Shown: positions 8,230-17,296 of the stretch, piece by piece
How positions within the stretch are numbered: position 1 is the stretch's first letter
How the letters are laid out: each line of letters opens with the position of its first letter
Assembly (NCBI GenBank): GCA_965203735.1
Contig: OZ241909.1
Location: 3,224,001-3,288,000, forward strand
Reading direction: 5' to 3'
From: Bin55 sp965203735
Lineage (GTDB): Bacteria; Pseudomonadota; Gammaproteobacteria; Pseudomonadales; Azotimanducaceae
Length of the DNA stretch: 64,000 nt
Notes under the pieces: generated by a model
What the model was told of the DNA's origin: nothing
What the model saw: the letters and a program-made list of their open reading frames with translations, nothing else
The model's database searches: none
Made by a program: the position numbers and the translations under genes

Positions 8230-10436
8230 CCCGACCTTACTAGCTTGTAGTAAGTGCCGTCGCGATCATCGATAAGCTCTTCATGGGTGCCCCGTTGTTC
8301 CACGATTCCGCTATTGAGAACGACAATCTCGTCGCAATCACGCACCGTACTCAATCTATGGGCGACGATAAGACACGTGACACCACGTCGTCTCAATCCA
8401 TCATCTACTGTTTCTTCAGTAGCCGCATCTAGGGCACTGGTAGCCTCGTCCAAAATCAACATTGTTGGATTGCTTGCAAGGGCACGCGCGATTTCGAGGC
8501 GTTGTCGTTGCCCACCACTGAAATTCACGCCCCCTTCCGCCACGATGGTTGCATATCCTAGTGCCCGTACCAGAATCTCGTCATGGATGCATGCGTCCCG
8601 AGCAGCCTCAATGACAATGTCGTCAGGCACTGCTGAATTCCACAGTGTTATGTTGTCTCGCACCGTCGCTGAAAAGAGAATCGCTTGCTGATCCACCATA
8701 GAGATGGATCGACGTAGCACTTCAATTGGAATTTCGTTCCTTGGATGGCCGTCATAGAGGATGTCGCCCGACCACGGATAGCTGATTCCCGCCACCAGAC
8801 GAGCTAGAGTTGACTTTCCAGACCCACTAGGACCTACAACAGCAACTCTTTGACCTGGTTTGATCGAGAGATTGAAGTCTTTGATCAAAGGAGGCCGACT
8901 CCTGTTGTAGCCGAAGGTTACATTGCACAATTCAATGTGTCCCGTCAGCTGAAGTTTGCCTTCGAATGTAGGAATGGAAGCCGAGTCACCATTCCGTCCC
9001 CTGAAAATGCGATCTTCAGGAGTCTTTTCGATGTCGTCGAATCGCTGCAGATCTGTTTCAATCGCTTGTCGCCGATCCGAAAACAATAGAAATCGTCCGA
9101 TTGGTTCCAGAAACATTTCCGACAAGATCCAGAAACCCACCAGAGTTCCGAGCGTCATCTGACCATCTAGGACAAGGAAGCCTCCAAATGCCAAGACTGC
9201 AGCCGTCCTCAATCCTCCGATGAATTCCGGAAATGCGCTGCTAAGTGAATTTAGTTCCGATAGGAAATGGCGAGCTTGCAGTTCACGCGCTTGTTGCCCG
9301 CTCCAACGAGAAAAAAACCGATCGTCAGAACCCGTCATACGCAAGTTGTCGGCGTGGTTGAGCATCTGCATTCCTACGCCAATCAGAAGTCCTTGCTCTC
9401 GTCTCATAGTTTGAGTTCGAACAGCTCGTGGCCTTCGGATGAGAAGGTCAACCAGGAAATGCAGGACCGAGAGAAACAGTACAAAAAGGGTTAGCACAAG
9501 ATTGAAGACAAACATCGCGACGAGCAGGACTACGCTCATTGCGACATCCACGAAGAGAACGAGAAACTGGGTAGTTAGGGTCTTGGCAATGCGATCAATG
9601 GATGAGACACGATCGGTCAGATCGCCTACCAGCCGGTGTTCAAAAAAGTCCACCGGCAACCGGAGCAGTTTTGATAACCCGCGATCGTAACCTTTCACTG
9701 AGGTTCGAATTGCCAATCTTCCAAGAAATCTATGCTTCAGTAGCGAAAGCAGATAGACAAGAACACCTGCGGTTAGCAAAGATACGATGACTGCGACCCA
9801 ATTGCCCTGTTGCTCAACGATCCCGTCGACCAAAGTTCCCAGAGCAATTGGGATTACTAGAGCCAAGAACGCCAGGAGCAACCCACAGACCGCAACTCCT
9901 CCAAGTGTGTTCCAAGAACCGTCGAGTACCTTCTTCAACTGAGCGAAGAGACTGGGCAACTCGCCTCCAGTCTGGAAGTGCTCACCCCGCGAGAACTGCA
10001 GTGCAATTGAGCTGTACTGCTTGACAAATTCGTCAGAAGAAAGGGTTCGACGACCTGTAGCGGGGTCGTTGATATGAAAGTGGCTTTCGCTGTAGCCTTC
10101 TAGAACGACAAAGTGGCTAAATTGCCAGAACAGGATCAATGGCAAATCTAGCTTTTTTAGTTGTTCAGCTTGGAGACTGAGTCCTTTGCACTCAAGTCCG
10201 TAGTGACTGGCGGCTCGTTTTATGCTTCCTGCACTACTTCCATCACGGCTGACTTCGCACTTTTCGCGTAATTCAGTGAGCGGGACCCAGCGACCGAAGT
10301 AACCCAGAATGCTGCCAAGGCATGCTGCACCGCATTCAGACGCATGCATTTGCAAGACGACTGGGGTGGCAATCCTTCGTTTGTGCGGTTCCGATTTGCC
10401 ACCAGACTGCGACCGGCTGGAAAAAACCGTCGGCAT
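8226..10436 (-). CDS. NHLM bacteriocin system C39 peptidase/permease/ATPase
   Basis: This exporter combines a leader peptidase with an ABC transporter. The N-terminal C39 domain shows the oxyanion Gln and catalytic Cys in QMHASECGAAC, the catalytic His in SHFVVLEGY and the Asp in INDPATGRR, so it looks active. A permease domain follows. The ATPase has Walker A VVGPSGSGKS, signature NFSGGQRQRLEIARAL and Walker B LILDEATSALD. I chose ATG 10436, which follows the upstream stop by one base (TAG-C-ATG); the open frame begins at ATG 10490, which would overlap the upstream gene by 53 nt. C39 domains cut leaders after Gly-Gly or Gly-Ala during export, which fits the Thr-Gly-Ala at the end of the leader-like domain encoded downstream. 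Identification is firm; the natural substrate is inferred. Confidence 0.9.
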   Translation of the reverse strand: MPTVFSSRSQSGGKSEPHKRRIATPVVLQMHASECGAACLGSILGYFGRWVPLTELREKCEVSRDGSSAGSIKRAASHYGLECKGLSLQAEQLKKLDLPLILFWQFSHFVVLEGYSESHFHINDPATGRRTLSSDEFVKQYSSIALQFSRGEHFQTGGELPSLFAQLKKVLDGSWNTLGGVAVCGLLLAFLALVIPIALGTLVDGIVEQQGNWVAVIVSLLTAGVLVYLLSLLKHRFLGRLAIRTSVKGYDRGLSKLLRLPVDFFEHRLVGDLTDRVSSIDRIAKTLTTQFLVLFVDVAMSVVLLVAMFVFNLVLTLFVLFLSVLHFLVDLLIRRPRAVRTQTMRREQGLLIGVGMQMLNHADNLRMTGSDDRFFSRWSGQQARELQARHFLSELNSLSSAFPEFIGGLRTAAVLAFGGFLVLDGQMTLGTLVGFWILSEMFLEPIGRFLLFSDRRQAIETDLQRFDDIEKTPEDRIFRGRNGDSASIPTFEGKLQLTGHIELCNVTFGYNRSRPPLIKDFNLSIKPGQRVAVVGPSGSGKSTLARLVAGISYPWSGDILYDGHPRNEIPIEVLRRSISMVDQQAILFSATVRDNITLWNSAVPDDIVIEAARDACIHDEILVRALGYATIVAEGGVNFSGGQRQRLEIARALASNPTMLILDEATSALDAATEETVDDGLRRRGVTCLIVAHRLSTVRDCDEIVVLNSGIVEQRGTHEELIDDRDGTYYKLVRSG

Positions 10437-10437
10437 G

Positions 10438-11007
10438 CTATAGAAGCCTCGAGACGAAGAATTCCAAGGGTGATTGTCTGCCAAGCTCAACTACAACGGT
10501 GCAATGTCGTCCGATGAAAGCGGCAGAATCAGGTTTCTTGTCGAGGGTAATTTCAACCCAGTTTGCCGGGTTAGATCCTGGGAAAGTCTCGGCTTCTGGA
10601 ACGACCAAAGCCATCAAGACCAATGCATGGACATCCCCTCTGACCGATTGGCTCCGTTCCCCTTCAACGTCAAATTTCACGACAGCCGACATTCCAGATC
10701 GAACTTTCGATCTAATGTCACTAGCCTCGCCGTAAAAACCCACGTTAAGAAAATACACATTGTTTTCGTTGTCCTGCCTAGAAACGATGCCCTCAATTGA
10801 CGATGAGTGAACAACAACACCAAATACGAGCCAGGAACCCAAAGCCAGAATCAAAATCGTGAGAAGAGCTAGGAAAAGTCGTTCTCGAGGGGTGGAAATA
10901 GTCAGTAACTGATCGAGTTGCTCTCGTTCGTTCTTAGCTTCTGAAACCGTATTGTGAAAGGAATCAAATGGGTTGTTGAACACAATTGTGCGTACCAGTC
11001 CTCCCAA
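10438..11007 (-). CDS. Short NHLM-type secretion (membrane-fusion) protein
   Basis: This 189-residue protein has one membrane span at about 42-65 preceded by EREQLDQLLTISTPRERLFL, a pattern typical of the N-terminus of NHLM/HlyD-type secretion proteins. The rest is a beta-rich region that could be a reduced barrel domain. Full-size family members are longer and have a periplasmic coiled-coil hairpin, which is absent here. It is the first gene of the operon and ends one base before the C39 exporter. The start is uncertain: the longest form uses TTG 11007, with an in-frame GTG eight codons later. It is expected to sit in the inner membrane and link the exporters to the periplasm. Family placement rests on the N-terminal pattern and the operon position. 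Confidence 0.65.
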   Translation of the reverse strand: MGGLVRTIVFNNPFDSFHNTVSEAKNEREQLDQLLTISTPRERLFLALLTILILALGSWLVFGVVVHSSSIEGIVSRQDNENNVYFLNVGFYGEASDIRSKVRSGMSAVVKFDVEGERSQSVRGDVHALVLMALVVPEAETFPGSNPANWVEITLDKKPDSAAFIGRHCTVVVELGRQSPLEFFVSRLL

Positions 11008-11383
11008 AAATCTGCGATATTGGGAAGAATCTCTTGGTTATGCCCCTCGTCATGAAATTTTAGTCACTTTCCATGAGTAAGTATGCACGAATTTCAGAAG
11101 AGGTGCTTGACCAATGTCAAGCAATCGCTTCCAGCGGCAATGGATGGATCTACTAGAGACTCAGTACGAGTTCTGTCATCGCCGTAATCGTGGAGATTGG
11201 AGTTGATACTGCATTATCGGCTGAGCAAAAAAGACCTTCCAAGTTCGGGCAACACCTTGTATTTTCGTTCGTACGTCTCTTACTGAATGGTGAGACAGGG
11301 AGCAGAGGCCCCTTCTGGTTCCTTCGCTCTCGTTTTTTGGCTATTCGCTGACGTCAATGTTATTGCTCGCAAACAGTGACGAC
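11008..11383 (-). promoter_or_regulatory. Promoter/operator region of the RiPP operon with perfect palindrome
   Basis: This 376-nt stretch lies between the signalling gene and the first export gene and holds no convincing gene. At 11104-11123 it carries a perfect 8-bp inverted repeat, TGCTTGAC-caat-GTCAAGCA. On the minus strand one arm contains TTGACA, a good -35 hexamer, so a repressor bound there could block a promoter about 100 nt upstream of the first gene. I do not see a convincing -10 at 17 nt. The palindrome is seen directly; the regulatory role is inferred. Confidence 0.45.
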
Positions 11384-13960
11384 CTATTTGATCCCTACTA
11401 TTTCACCTTTCAGTTCTTCGATCACGTCCTTGAACTCCTCCCTGTTCGATTCATTGAGTGAGGACAAGGCTTCATGTGCCCGCAACAGCCACTTTTGTTG
11501 TGTCTCTGTATCCATACCTCCTGCCATCAGCAAATCCCTTTCGTTCGGTATTGGCAACGCCACTCCACTGATGCAGTCCAACACATCGCGCATACCTAAT
11601 TCGACAAAGGTGTGATGAATTTCCGAGTCCGCATTTTGGATATGTAGATTGGCATCAAAATCCGAGCATATCGTCGCTGTCTCGTGCAGCGTTCCAAGCA
11701 TTGCACTGTCGAGATACTCGCACTGCGTTAGATCGATGACTACGTCCTTCCCATTGGATGCTGCGTTCTTGACCGTATTAGGCAAGGATTGTCCATGTAC
11801 CCACGTGACTCGACCGTGATATGTGAGGAAGAGGCTTTCTGAAGTTGTCGCATACTCAATTCTTGGTGCCTGGCTGCCTTTTACGTCAGTTTCGATCTTG
11901 TCCCTGAATATGTCGGTGGAAAGATGTTCAAAATTGTTTTCGCCATCGGTAACGTCAATGAGGAGCATCGTCACGTCGTCCCGATCGACATACTCTAGTC
12001 CATCGGTAATCCGACCCAGCAAGTCTCTTAGTGCTTCTTTGCCGTGAGGAATCTCATTGAGGTGCGATGCAACGTCCTCCAATGTAAATCGATCGTCGCC
12101 ACCTAAGTTGAACAGTCCATCGGTGTACATTAGTACACGGTCACCTGATTCAAGCACGAGAGACTCTTCACTAAAGTGCGCGTCCGAATATAGTCCTAAT
12201 GCTGGTCCCGAAGCTTCAATAGTTTCCACTTCTCCATATGCTCGTAACACAAGAAGCGGTGGATGTCCTGCACTCGCAACCGAGAACTTGCCACTATGTG
12301 TATCCAAAATACAGAACAGGGCTGTGACGAACATGCTAGAGCCGACAACATCCGAGATTAACTCCTCGTTGACTCGCGTAAAGACGGGTATTGCACTGTG
12401 ACTTTGGACTGGCAGGCCCAAAGCCTCACTGGCACTGGGGGAAGGCTGGGTAGACCGATATGCGTCATCGTCCTGTTCAATGATGTCCAATCGATTCTTG
12501 AACAGAACGGTAAGCATCGCTGCACTTACACCGTGTCCCGTCGAATCGGCCAGAACCAAACCGATGTGACGTTCATCGATGCGGATGACGTCGTAGACAT
12601 CTCCCCCTACATTTTTGCCAGGAATATAGAGACCACTGAAAGAAAAACCACTGACACTTGGAGGATTTCGAGGCAACAAGGATCTCTGAATGATCTCTGC
12701 CCTCTCGAGATCTCGGTCCATGAGTTCAGCATTACGTTCCAACGCAATCACGAGAGATCTAAGTTGATCCTTCGACTTTTCAAGTTCTTTAGTGCGTTGC
12801 CGAACGCTGTCCTCGAGATTCAACGTATGCTTTTCTACCGTTTCCGACATTGTGTTGAAGTCTTGCCCGAGTTCACCAATCTCGTCCTCACTCTCTACTT
12901 TAATCCGTGTTGAATAGTCGCCTTGAGTCATTTCTCGAGTTGCACGGGCAAGTCTTCTAATCCCTTGTAGTCTTCTTTGAACGACTGTTGTGGCAGCAAC
13001 TCCCGAAATGAGAGCAAGAATCAGCCCAAAACAGGAGACGGCAAACAAAACACGTCGAATCGGGCGGAACGCTTCAGACTGATCCACCTGGGTGACTAAA
13101 CCCCATCCTGCATAGCCCACTGGTCGGTATGCGGTAAGAACTCTTACACCTCGATTGTCAATTGCGTTGTCCATAAATCCAGATAGGCCATCGAGCGCAT
13201 TCGACATCGCCTCATCCAATTGGGGTTGGATTGGATCCCGAAGAACGTCGTCGTAGGAGGAAAAGAGGTACTGAATTGTGCCGTCTATATCGCCTGCTGC
13301 ACACCGCACCTGTATCGAATCATGGATGGACTTTGACGACTGCACTAGCTTATCCAATCGCGAAGTGTCGACATCCGCACTAGCAACACCAACCGCATTG
13401 CCCTGAGAATCTACGATTGGAATGCTCATCGAAAGCGAGTGTGCAACTTCGCTTCCATTCTTGAATTCAATGTAGGGACTCGTTGCGCCTTCTACAAAAA
13501 AGCGTTCGGTCAGGACTGACTTACCGATCTCGGATGCATCTGTCGATCCCACAATGATGCCGCCACTATCGACAATGAGCACTCGTCGGTAATCTGAGTT
13601 GTAGCGAACCGCGCCCTGCACCACCTCCGCGATGACTTCGCTAACTGCCTCATCACTGTCCAGTTCCGCATTTTGTTCCGACAGTAGATTTGCTACCGTC
13701 CGTGTCAGCGCGGACGAATGCAACAGGCGTTCCTCCATGTCTATGAAGCGAAGCAATTCCGCACTGAGGCTCTCGCCAAAAAGTTCCAGTTCGTAGCGAA
13801 CTTCATCACGAATTACTGCCCTCATGTAACCGTAGTTAAGGCAGGTAAGACAGGTGATGGTTAACAGCAGAATGCCAACAACAAGCAGCGTTAGCTTGCC
13901 GCGTACAGTACGAAGGTAAGGAAGATCAGTGCGAGGCCGATTCTGATCGACAGACTCCAC
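11384..13960 (-). CDS. Membrane sensor PP2C-type (SpoIIE/RsbU) phosphatase with STAS domain
   Basis: This 858-residue signalling protein has a membrane span at about 27-48, a periplasmic Cache-like sensor region to about 300, and a second span near 315-335. A HAMP domain follows (RRLQGIRRLARATREMTQGD region), then a short coiled coil. The PP2C/SpoIIE phosphatase domain shows AEIIQRSLLP, GGDVYD, LADSTGHGVSAAM and LMYTDGLFNLGGDD. A C-terminal STAS domain contains the conserved Ser in CEYLDSAMLGTL. Such proteins dephosphorylate anti-anti-sigma factors to control sigma or other partners in response to an external ligand; here a STAS domain is built in. It starts with GTG. It lies upstream of, and on the same strand as, the RiPP operon, separated by 376 nt, so a role in controlling that operon is possible but not shown. 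No partner kinase gene is in the window. Confidence 0.85.
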   Translation of the reverse strand: MESVDQNRPRTDLPYLRTVRGKLTLLVVGILLLTITCLTCLNYGYMRAVIRDEVRYELELFGESLSAELLRFIDMEERLLHSSALTRTVANLLSEQNAELDSDEAVSEVIAEVVQGAVRYNSDYRRVLIVDSGGIIVGSTDASEIGKSVLTERFFVEGATSPYIEFKNGSEVAHSLSMSIPIVDSQGNAVGVASADVDTSRLDKLVQSSKSIHDSIQVRCAAGDIDGTIQYLFSSYDDVLRDPIQPQLDEAMSNALDGLSGFMDNAIDNRGVRVLTAYRPVGYAGWGLVTQVDQSEAFRPIRRVLFAVSCFGLILALISGVAATTVVQRRLQGIRRLARATREMTQGDYSTRIKVESEDEIGELGQDFNTMSETVEKHTLNLEDSVRQRTKELEKSKDQLRSLVIALERNAELMDRDLERAEIIQRSLLPRNPPSVSGFSFSGLYIPGKNVGGDVYDVIRIDERHIGLVLADSTGHGVSAAMLTVLFKNRLDIIEQDDDAYRSTQPSPSASEALGLPVQSHSAIPVFTRVNEELISDVVGSSMFVTALFCILDTHSGKFSVASAGHPPLLVLRAYGEVETIEASGPALGLYSDAHFSEESLVLESGDRVLMYTDGLFNLGGDDRFTLEDVASHLNEIPHGKEALRDLLGRITDGLEYVDRDDVTMLLIDVTDGENNFEHLSTDIFRDKIETDVKGSQAPRIEYATTSESLFLTYHGRVTWVHGQSLPNTVKNAASNGKDVVIDLTQCEYLDSAMLGTLHETATICSDFDANLHIQNADSEIHHTFVELGMRDVLDCISGVALPIPNERDLLMAGGMDTETQQKWLLRAHEALSSLNESNREEFKDVIEELKGEIVGIK

Positions 13961-14222
13961 CTGTTTCCCTCATGAACCGTATCGACACAGAGTAAGGATT
14001 TGACTCACGGCGTTATGGTTGTGGTTGCAATATTCTACTGCTTATGGCGATTGAAACTACGCTCCTGAACTAGTGGTGGCAACAGTTTCGACAGCCATTG
14101 CATTCGAGAATTCCCAGAAGTCTGGCCGGTACTGAAGCTCAATGAGAGAGCATAAGCGGACTCCACGGACTAGCTCTTCAAAGTCTTTAGGTCAGATCGT
14201 GGAGGGTATCGATTTGTAGGGG

Positions 14223-14963
14223 TTACTGTTGTTGAGCCAACGCTCGCTTGAGCCGATCAGGCTGAACATAACCGGGAATTATCTGTCCGCTCTCCAACAC
14301 GAGAGATGGCGTACCAGTGATTTGGAATCTCTTGCCAAGCTCGACATGGCTAGGAACTGCACTCTCGCACTGTTCGAGCTTAATCCGCTTGCCTTTTTTC
14401 AATTTTGTTAGGGCATCTTTAGGATCGGATGCACACCAAGCCGACACCATATTGACGTACGTTTCGGATTCCACTCCAGCTCGAGGATAGGCCAGATATC
14501 TAATTTCGATTCCGGCTTCTTTGTACCCTTCGATGTTTCTATGAAGCAACCGGCAATAGGAACAATCTACGTCTGTGAAAACGTAGACAACGTGATCCGT
14601 TTGCGCTTTTGGAGCGAAACTGGGAGTTTCGTCGAGGGGCAACTGAGCCAAAAGCTCTCGGCGGTCCTCATATCGTCGCTCTTCAGTTAGGTTTCTTGAA
14701 TCCCTCCCATCGATGGAATGCAGTTCTCCCGTAAATACGTGCTTTCCGTCTTGAGTGACATAGAAGATACCTCCATCCGAAGTAGTAACCTCGAACACAC
14801 CCGCTACCGGAGTTGAGTCAATATCCGACTGACTCGCACCCATTTTTTCCAACGTGGAAATTAAGTTAGCGGAGTACTTCTTGTCACTTTCTTCATTCGC
14901 AAGTGTTATTCCGCTGCCTGTTAGCAGAATAGTGAAGAGCACGACTTGAGCGGTCTCTTTCAT
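14223..14963 (-). CDS. dsbC: DsbC-like periplasmic thiol:disulfide interchange protein
   Basis: The 246-residue protein has an N-terminal signal peptide, a DsbC-type N-terminal dimerisation region with TPVAGVFEVTTSDGGIFYVT and a thioredoxin-fold domain with the active site TDVDCSYCRLLH. It also has the cis-proline loop ITGTPSLVLESG and a second Cys pair (AWCAS, LEQCES) as in DsbC. In this family the protein isomerises wrong disulfides in the periplasm and is kept reduced by DsbD, which is not in the window. It stands alone between the signalling gene and a divergent flavin monooxygenase gene. A dsbB gene lies at 21.9-22.4 kb. The 262-nt stretch before the signalling gene shows no gene. Confidence 0.88.
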   Translation of the reverse strand: MKETAQVVLFTILLTGSGITLANEESDKKYSANLISTLEKMGASQSDIDSTPVAGVFEVTTSDGGIFYVTQDGKHVFTGELHSIDGRDSRNLTEERRYEDRRELLAQLPLDETPSFAPKAQTDHVVYVFTDVDCSYCRLLHRNIEGYKEAGIEIRYLAYPRAGVESETYVNMVSAWCASDPKDALTKLKKGKRIKLEQCESAVPSHVELGKRFQITGTPSLVLESGQIIPGYVQPDRLKRALAQQQ

Positions 14964-15141
14964 CAGATTTCAAAATCCTGTTAGGAGCTGGGCAACAACA
15001 TGGTAATACATCGGTAGCAGTCTTGATCGTTCCCAATTGCCCTTTCAATTCAGCACACGCAGTACTAAAACGCCATGTCCATCTCGGACGAGTCGATCCA
15101 CATTAATTAAACTAGGCACTCTCAACGGATCCCAATCACGC

Positions 15142-16410
15142 ATGAAATTTGGAATTTTCTACGAACACCAACTCCCCAGACCATGGACCGATGGCGAAGA
15201 GCACAAGTTGTTTCAAGACGCACTCGAGCAAGTCGAAGTAGCGGACCGACTTGGCATTGACTTCGCTTGGGAGGTAGAGCATCACTTTCTTGAGGAATAC
15301 TCGCATTCTTCAGCTCCTGAGGTTTTTCTTGCCGCATGTTCACAACGAACACAGAACATTCGACTTGGTCACGGAATAAGACAAGTAATTCCTCAGTACA
15401 ACCATCCTGCACGGACAGCTGAGGTCATCGCGACGTTGGACCTAGTCTCGAACGGGCGCGTGGAGTTTGGTACGGGAGAGTCTTCCGCTGAACTGGAACT
15501 TGGCGGTTTTCGAATTCCAGTCAACCGCAAACGCAAGATTTATCTTGAGGCGACAGAGCAAATCGCCAATATGCTGGCTATGGATCCATATCCTGGCTAC
15601 AAAGGCCAATACTTCGAAATGCCTTGTAGGAACATTGTTCCCAAACCGGTTCAGCGTCCACATCCCCCTCTTTGGGTCGCCTGTTCTCAACGCGAAACCA
15701 TTCGCATGGCGGCTCGACTGGGCATAGGAGCACTCACTTTTGCATTCGTTGATCCCGCCGAAGCTACTGAATGGGTCGAGGAGTACTACAGCATCATTAA
15801 GTCTGAAGCGTGTGTACCTATCGGCCATGCAATTAACCCAAACATATGTATGGTTTCAAGTTTCTCGTGCCACCATGATCGAGAATTAGCAGTCCGTCGA
15901 GGGTTGGACGGGTTCGAGTTCTTTGCGTTTGCTCTTGGAAGCCTCTACGCATTTGGAACTCACAAGCCAGGTCGAACAAACCTATGGAATCAGTACACAC
16001 AGATGCGCGACGCGCAGCGAGCAGAGAATCCCGTAGACATTACGAACGCACTAAGTGGAAGTAGAGGCGGAATCGGCACGCCCGATGACCTTCGCGAACA
16101 CCTCCTAAAGTTTGAAGCTTGCGATGTTGACCAAGTCACGTTTATCCAGCAAGCAGGAAACAACAAGCACGAAGACATCTGCGAGTCCTTGGAAATCTTT
16201 GCCAATGAAGTAATGGGTGAGTTCAAGGAACGCGAGCCAGAGCGTGAAAGGAAGAAGATGGAAGAGCTTCGGCCCTATCTCGAAGCAGCAATGGCCCGCA
16301 AGATTGAGATGGAACAGCTCCCTGATGACAAGATCCCAACCTTCATGTCGCTTGGTCGGCGCGTTAGCGAGGACTCCAAGAAGGAGAAATCCATCTACGA
16401 ACAAGCCTAG
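15142..16410 (+). CDS. LLM-class flavin-dependent monooxygenase (luciferase-like)
   Basis: The protein has the bacterial-luciferase-like TIM-barrel pattern from its first residues (MKFGIFYEHQLPRPW), then the EVEHHFLEEYSHSSAPEVFL and GHGIRQVIPQYNHPARTAE blocks and the SNGRVEFGTGESS block. These form the flavin and substrate pocket in the LLM class, which uses FMNH2 or F420H2. Length of about 420 residues is normal for the larger members. I chose ATG 15142 because homologues start with this motif; the frame is open further upstream (TTG at 15037) but that part does not look coding. Substrate is unknown. It is divergent from dsbC and followed by a 280-nt gap before the sigma-factor operon, where I see a 9-bp inverted repeat (16515-16523 and 16617-16625) but no gene. 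Confidence 0.85.
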   Translation: MKFGIFYEHQLPRPWTDGEEHKLFQDALEQVEVADRLGIDFAWEVEHHFLEEYSHSSAPEVFLAACSQRTQNIRLGHGIRQVIPQYNHPARTAEVIATLDLVSNGRVEFGTGESSAELELGGFRIPVNRKRKIYLEATEQIANMLAMDPYPGYKGQYFEMPCRNIVPKPVQRPHPPLWVACSQRETIRMAARLGIGALTFAFVDPAEATEWVEEYYSIIKSEACVPIGHAINPNICMVSSFSCHHDRELAVRRGLDGFEFFAFALGSLYAFGTHKPGRTNLWNQYTQMRDAQRAENPVDITNALSGSRGGIGTPDDLREHLLKFEACDVDQVTFIQQAGNNKHEDICESLEIFANEVMGEFKEREPERERKKMEELRPYLEAAMARKIEMEQLPDDKIPTFMSLGRRVSEDSKKEKSIYEQA

Positions 16411-16696
16411 TTCAGGGCTGAATTCCGAAGTTTGCAAATAGTTTGCTTCTTGGCACAGGTGCAGGACAAAACTTAGACAACGGCTTCAAGACAAGGCAGG
16501 CGAGGTGTTCTTTTTGGATAGGCTGAAATGGTCGGATCCGATGGTCCATACGCCCTTGTCAGCAGATGTTCCAGTGCATGGCACAGGTGTTCCTTCTATT
16601 GACAACGTCTGTGCTTGCCTATCCAGACTGTTATTCACTGAGGAGAATTCGATTGCTTTCTGTGACCTTTTTTCTAGTTCGACCATCTAAGTGTGT

Positions 16697-17296
16697 ATGG
16701 CGAGTATCGGTGGCGTCCAAATTGCGGTAGAAGTTGTCGAGCAATTAAAGCAAGGCAACAGCATCGCACAGGAAGAAGTCTTTAAGGCGTTGTCTACGCC
16801 CGTGTACACGATGGCGATGCGAATTCTTGGTGATTCACATGCCGCCGAAGATGTCACTCAAGACACCTTCATAGACGTTTTGACCAAAGCGCACACGATT
16901 CGAGAGCCGTCCCACTTTGTGGGTTGGGTTCGGACGCTAGCAGTAAACCGATGTTATATGAGACTAAGAACTCCTTGGTACCGTAAACGCGTGAATTATG
17001 AACCGGAGGTTGTCGCTGAAGACGACCCAACGACCAACATGATCGACGTTGAGCGGGCTCTGGCAGAAATGGATCCAAAAACGCGCTTAGTAGTTTGGTT
17101 GTACTGCGTCGAGGGCTATACGCACGAAGAAATCGGCAAACTGCTGCATCGCAGCACAAGCTACTCCAAAGTGCTCATTTCGCGACTAAACAAGCCTAAG
17201 AAAGAAGAAGAGACTAAGTCAGCTGAGAAAACGGAACGAGGATCCACATCTCGCACGACTTTTACAGATCAATGGAACAGAATGACATGTCCGTAA
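16697..17296 (+). CDS. ECF-type RNA polymerase sigma factor
   Basis: The roughly 200-residue protein has region 2 (VYTMAMRILGDSHAAEDVTQ then DTFIDVLTK) and region 4 with a helix-turn-helix (GYTHEEIGKLLHRSTSYSKV). These are the marks of extracytoplasmic-function sigma-70 factors, which redirect RNA polymerase to stress or envelope genes. I chose ATG 16697; a GTG two codons earlier (16691) is possible. It overlaps the next gene by 25 nt and starts a four-gene operon with an anti-sigma-like protein and two secreted PDZ proteins. This suggests control of envelope stress. The promoter was not identified with confidence. Confidence 0.87.
   Translation: MASIGGVQIAVEVVEQLKQGNSIAQEEVFKALSTPVYTMAMRILGDSHAAEDVTQDTFIDVLTKAHTIREPSHFVGWVRTLAVNRCYMRLRTPWYRKRVNYEPEVVAEDDPTTNMIDVERALAEMDPKTRLVVWLYCVEGYTHEEIGKLLHRSTSYSKVLISRLNKPKKEEETKSAEKTERGSTSRTTFTDQWNRMTCP

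Noticed and set aside
11073..11156. A 27-codon plus-strand frame (MSKYARISEEVLDQCQAIAS then SGNGWIY) near the RiPP operon as a possible small precursor
   Set aside because: It is on the opposite strand to the operon, has no ribosome binding site, no NHLP leader and overlaps the operator palindrome; chance is the simpler explanation.
16515..16625. 9-bp inverted repeat upstream of the sigma-factor operon as an operator
   Set aside because: The arms are 93 nt apart and could occur by chance; no matching promoter element was found.
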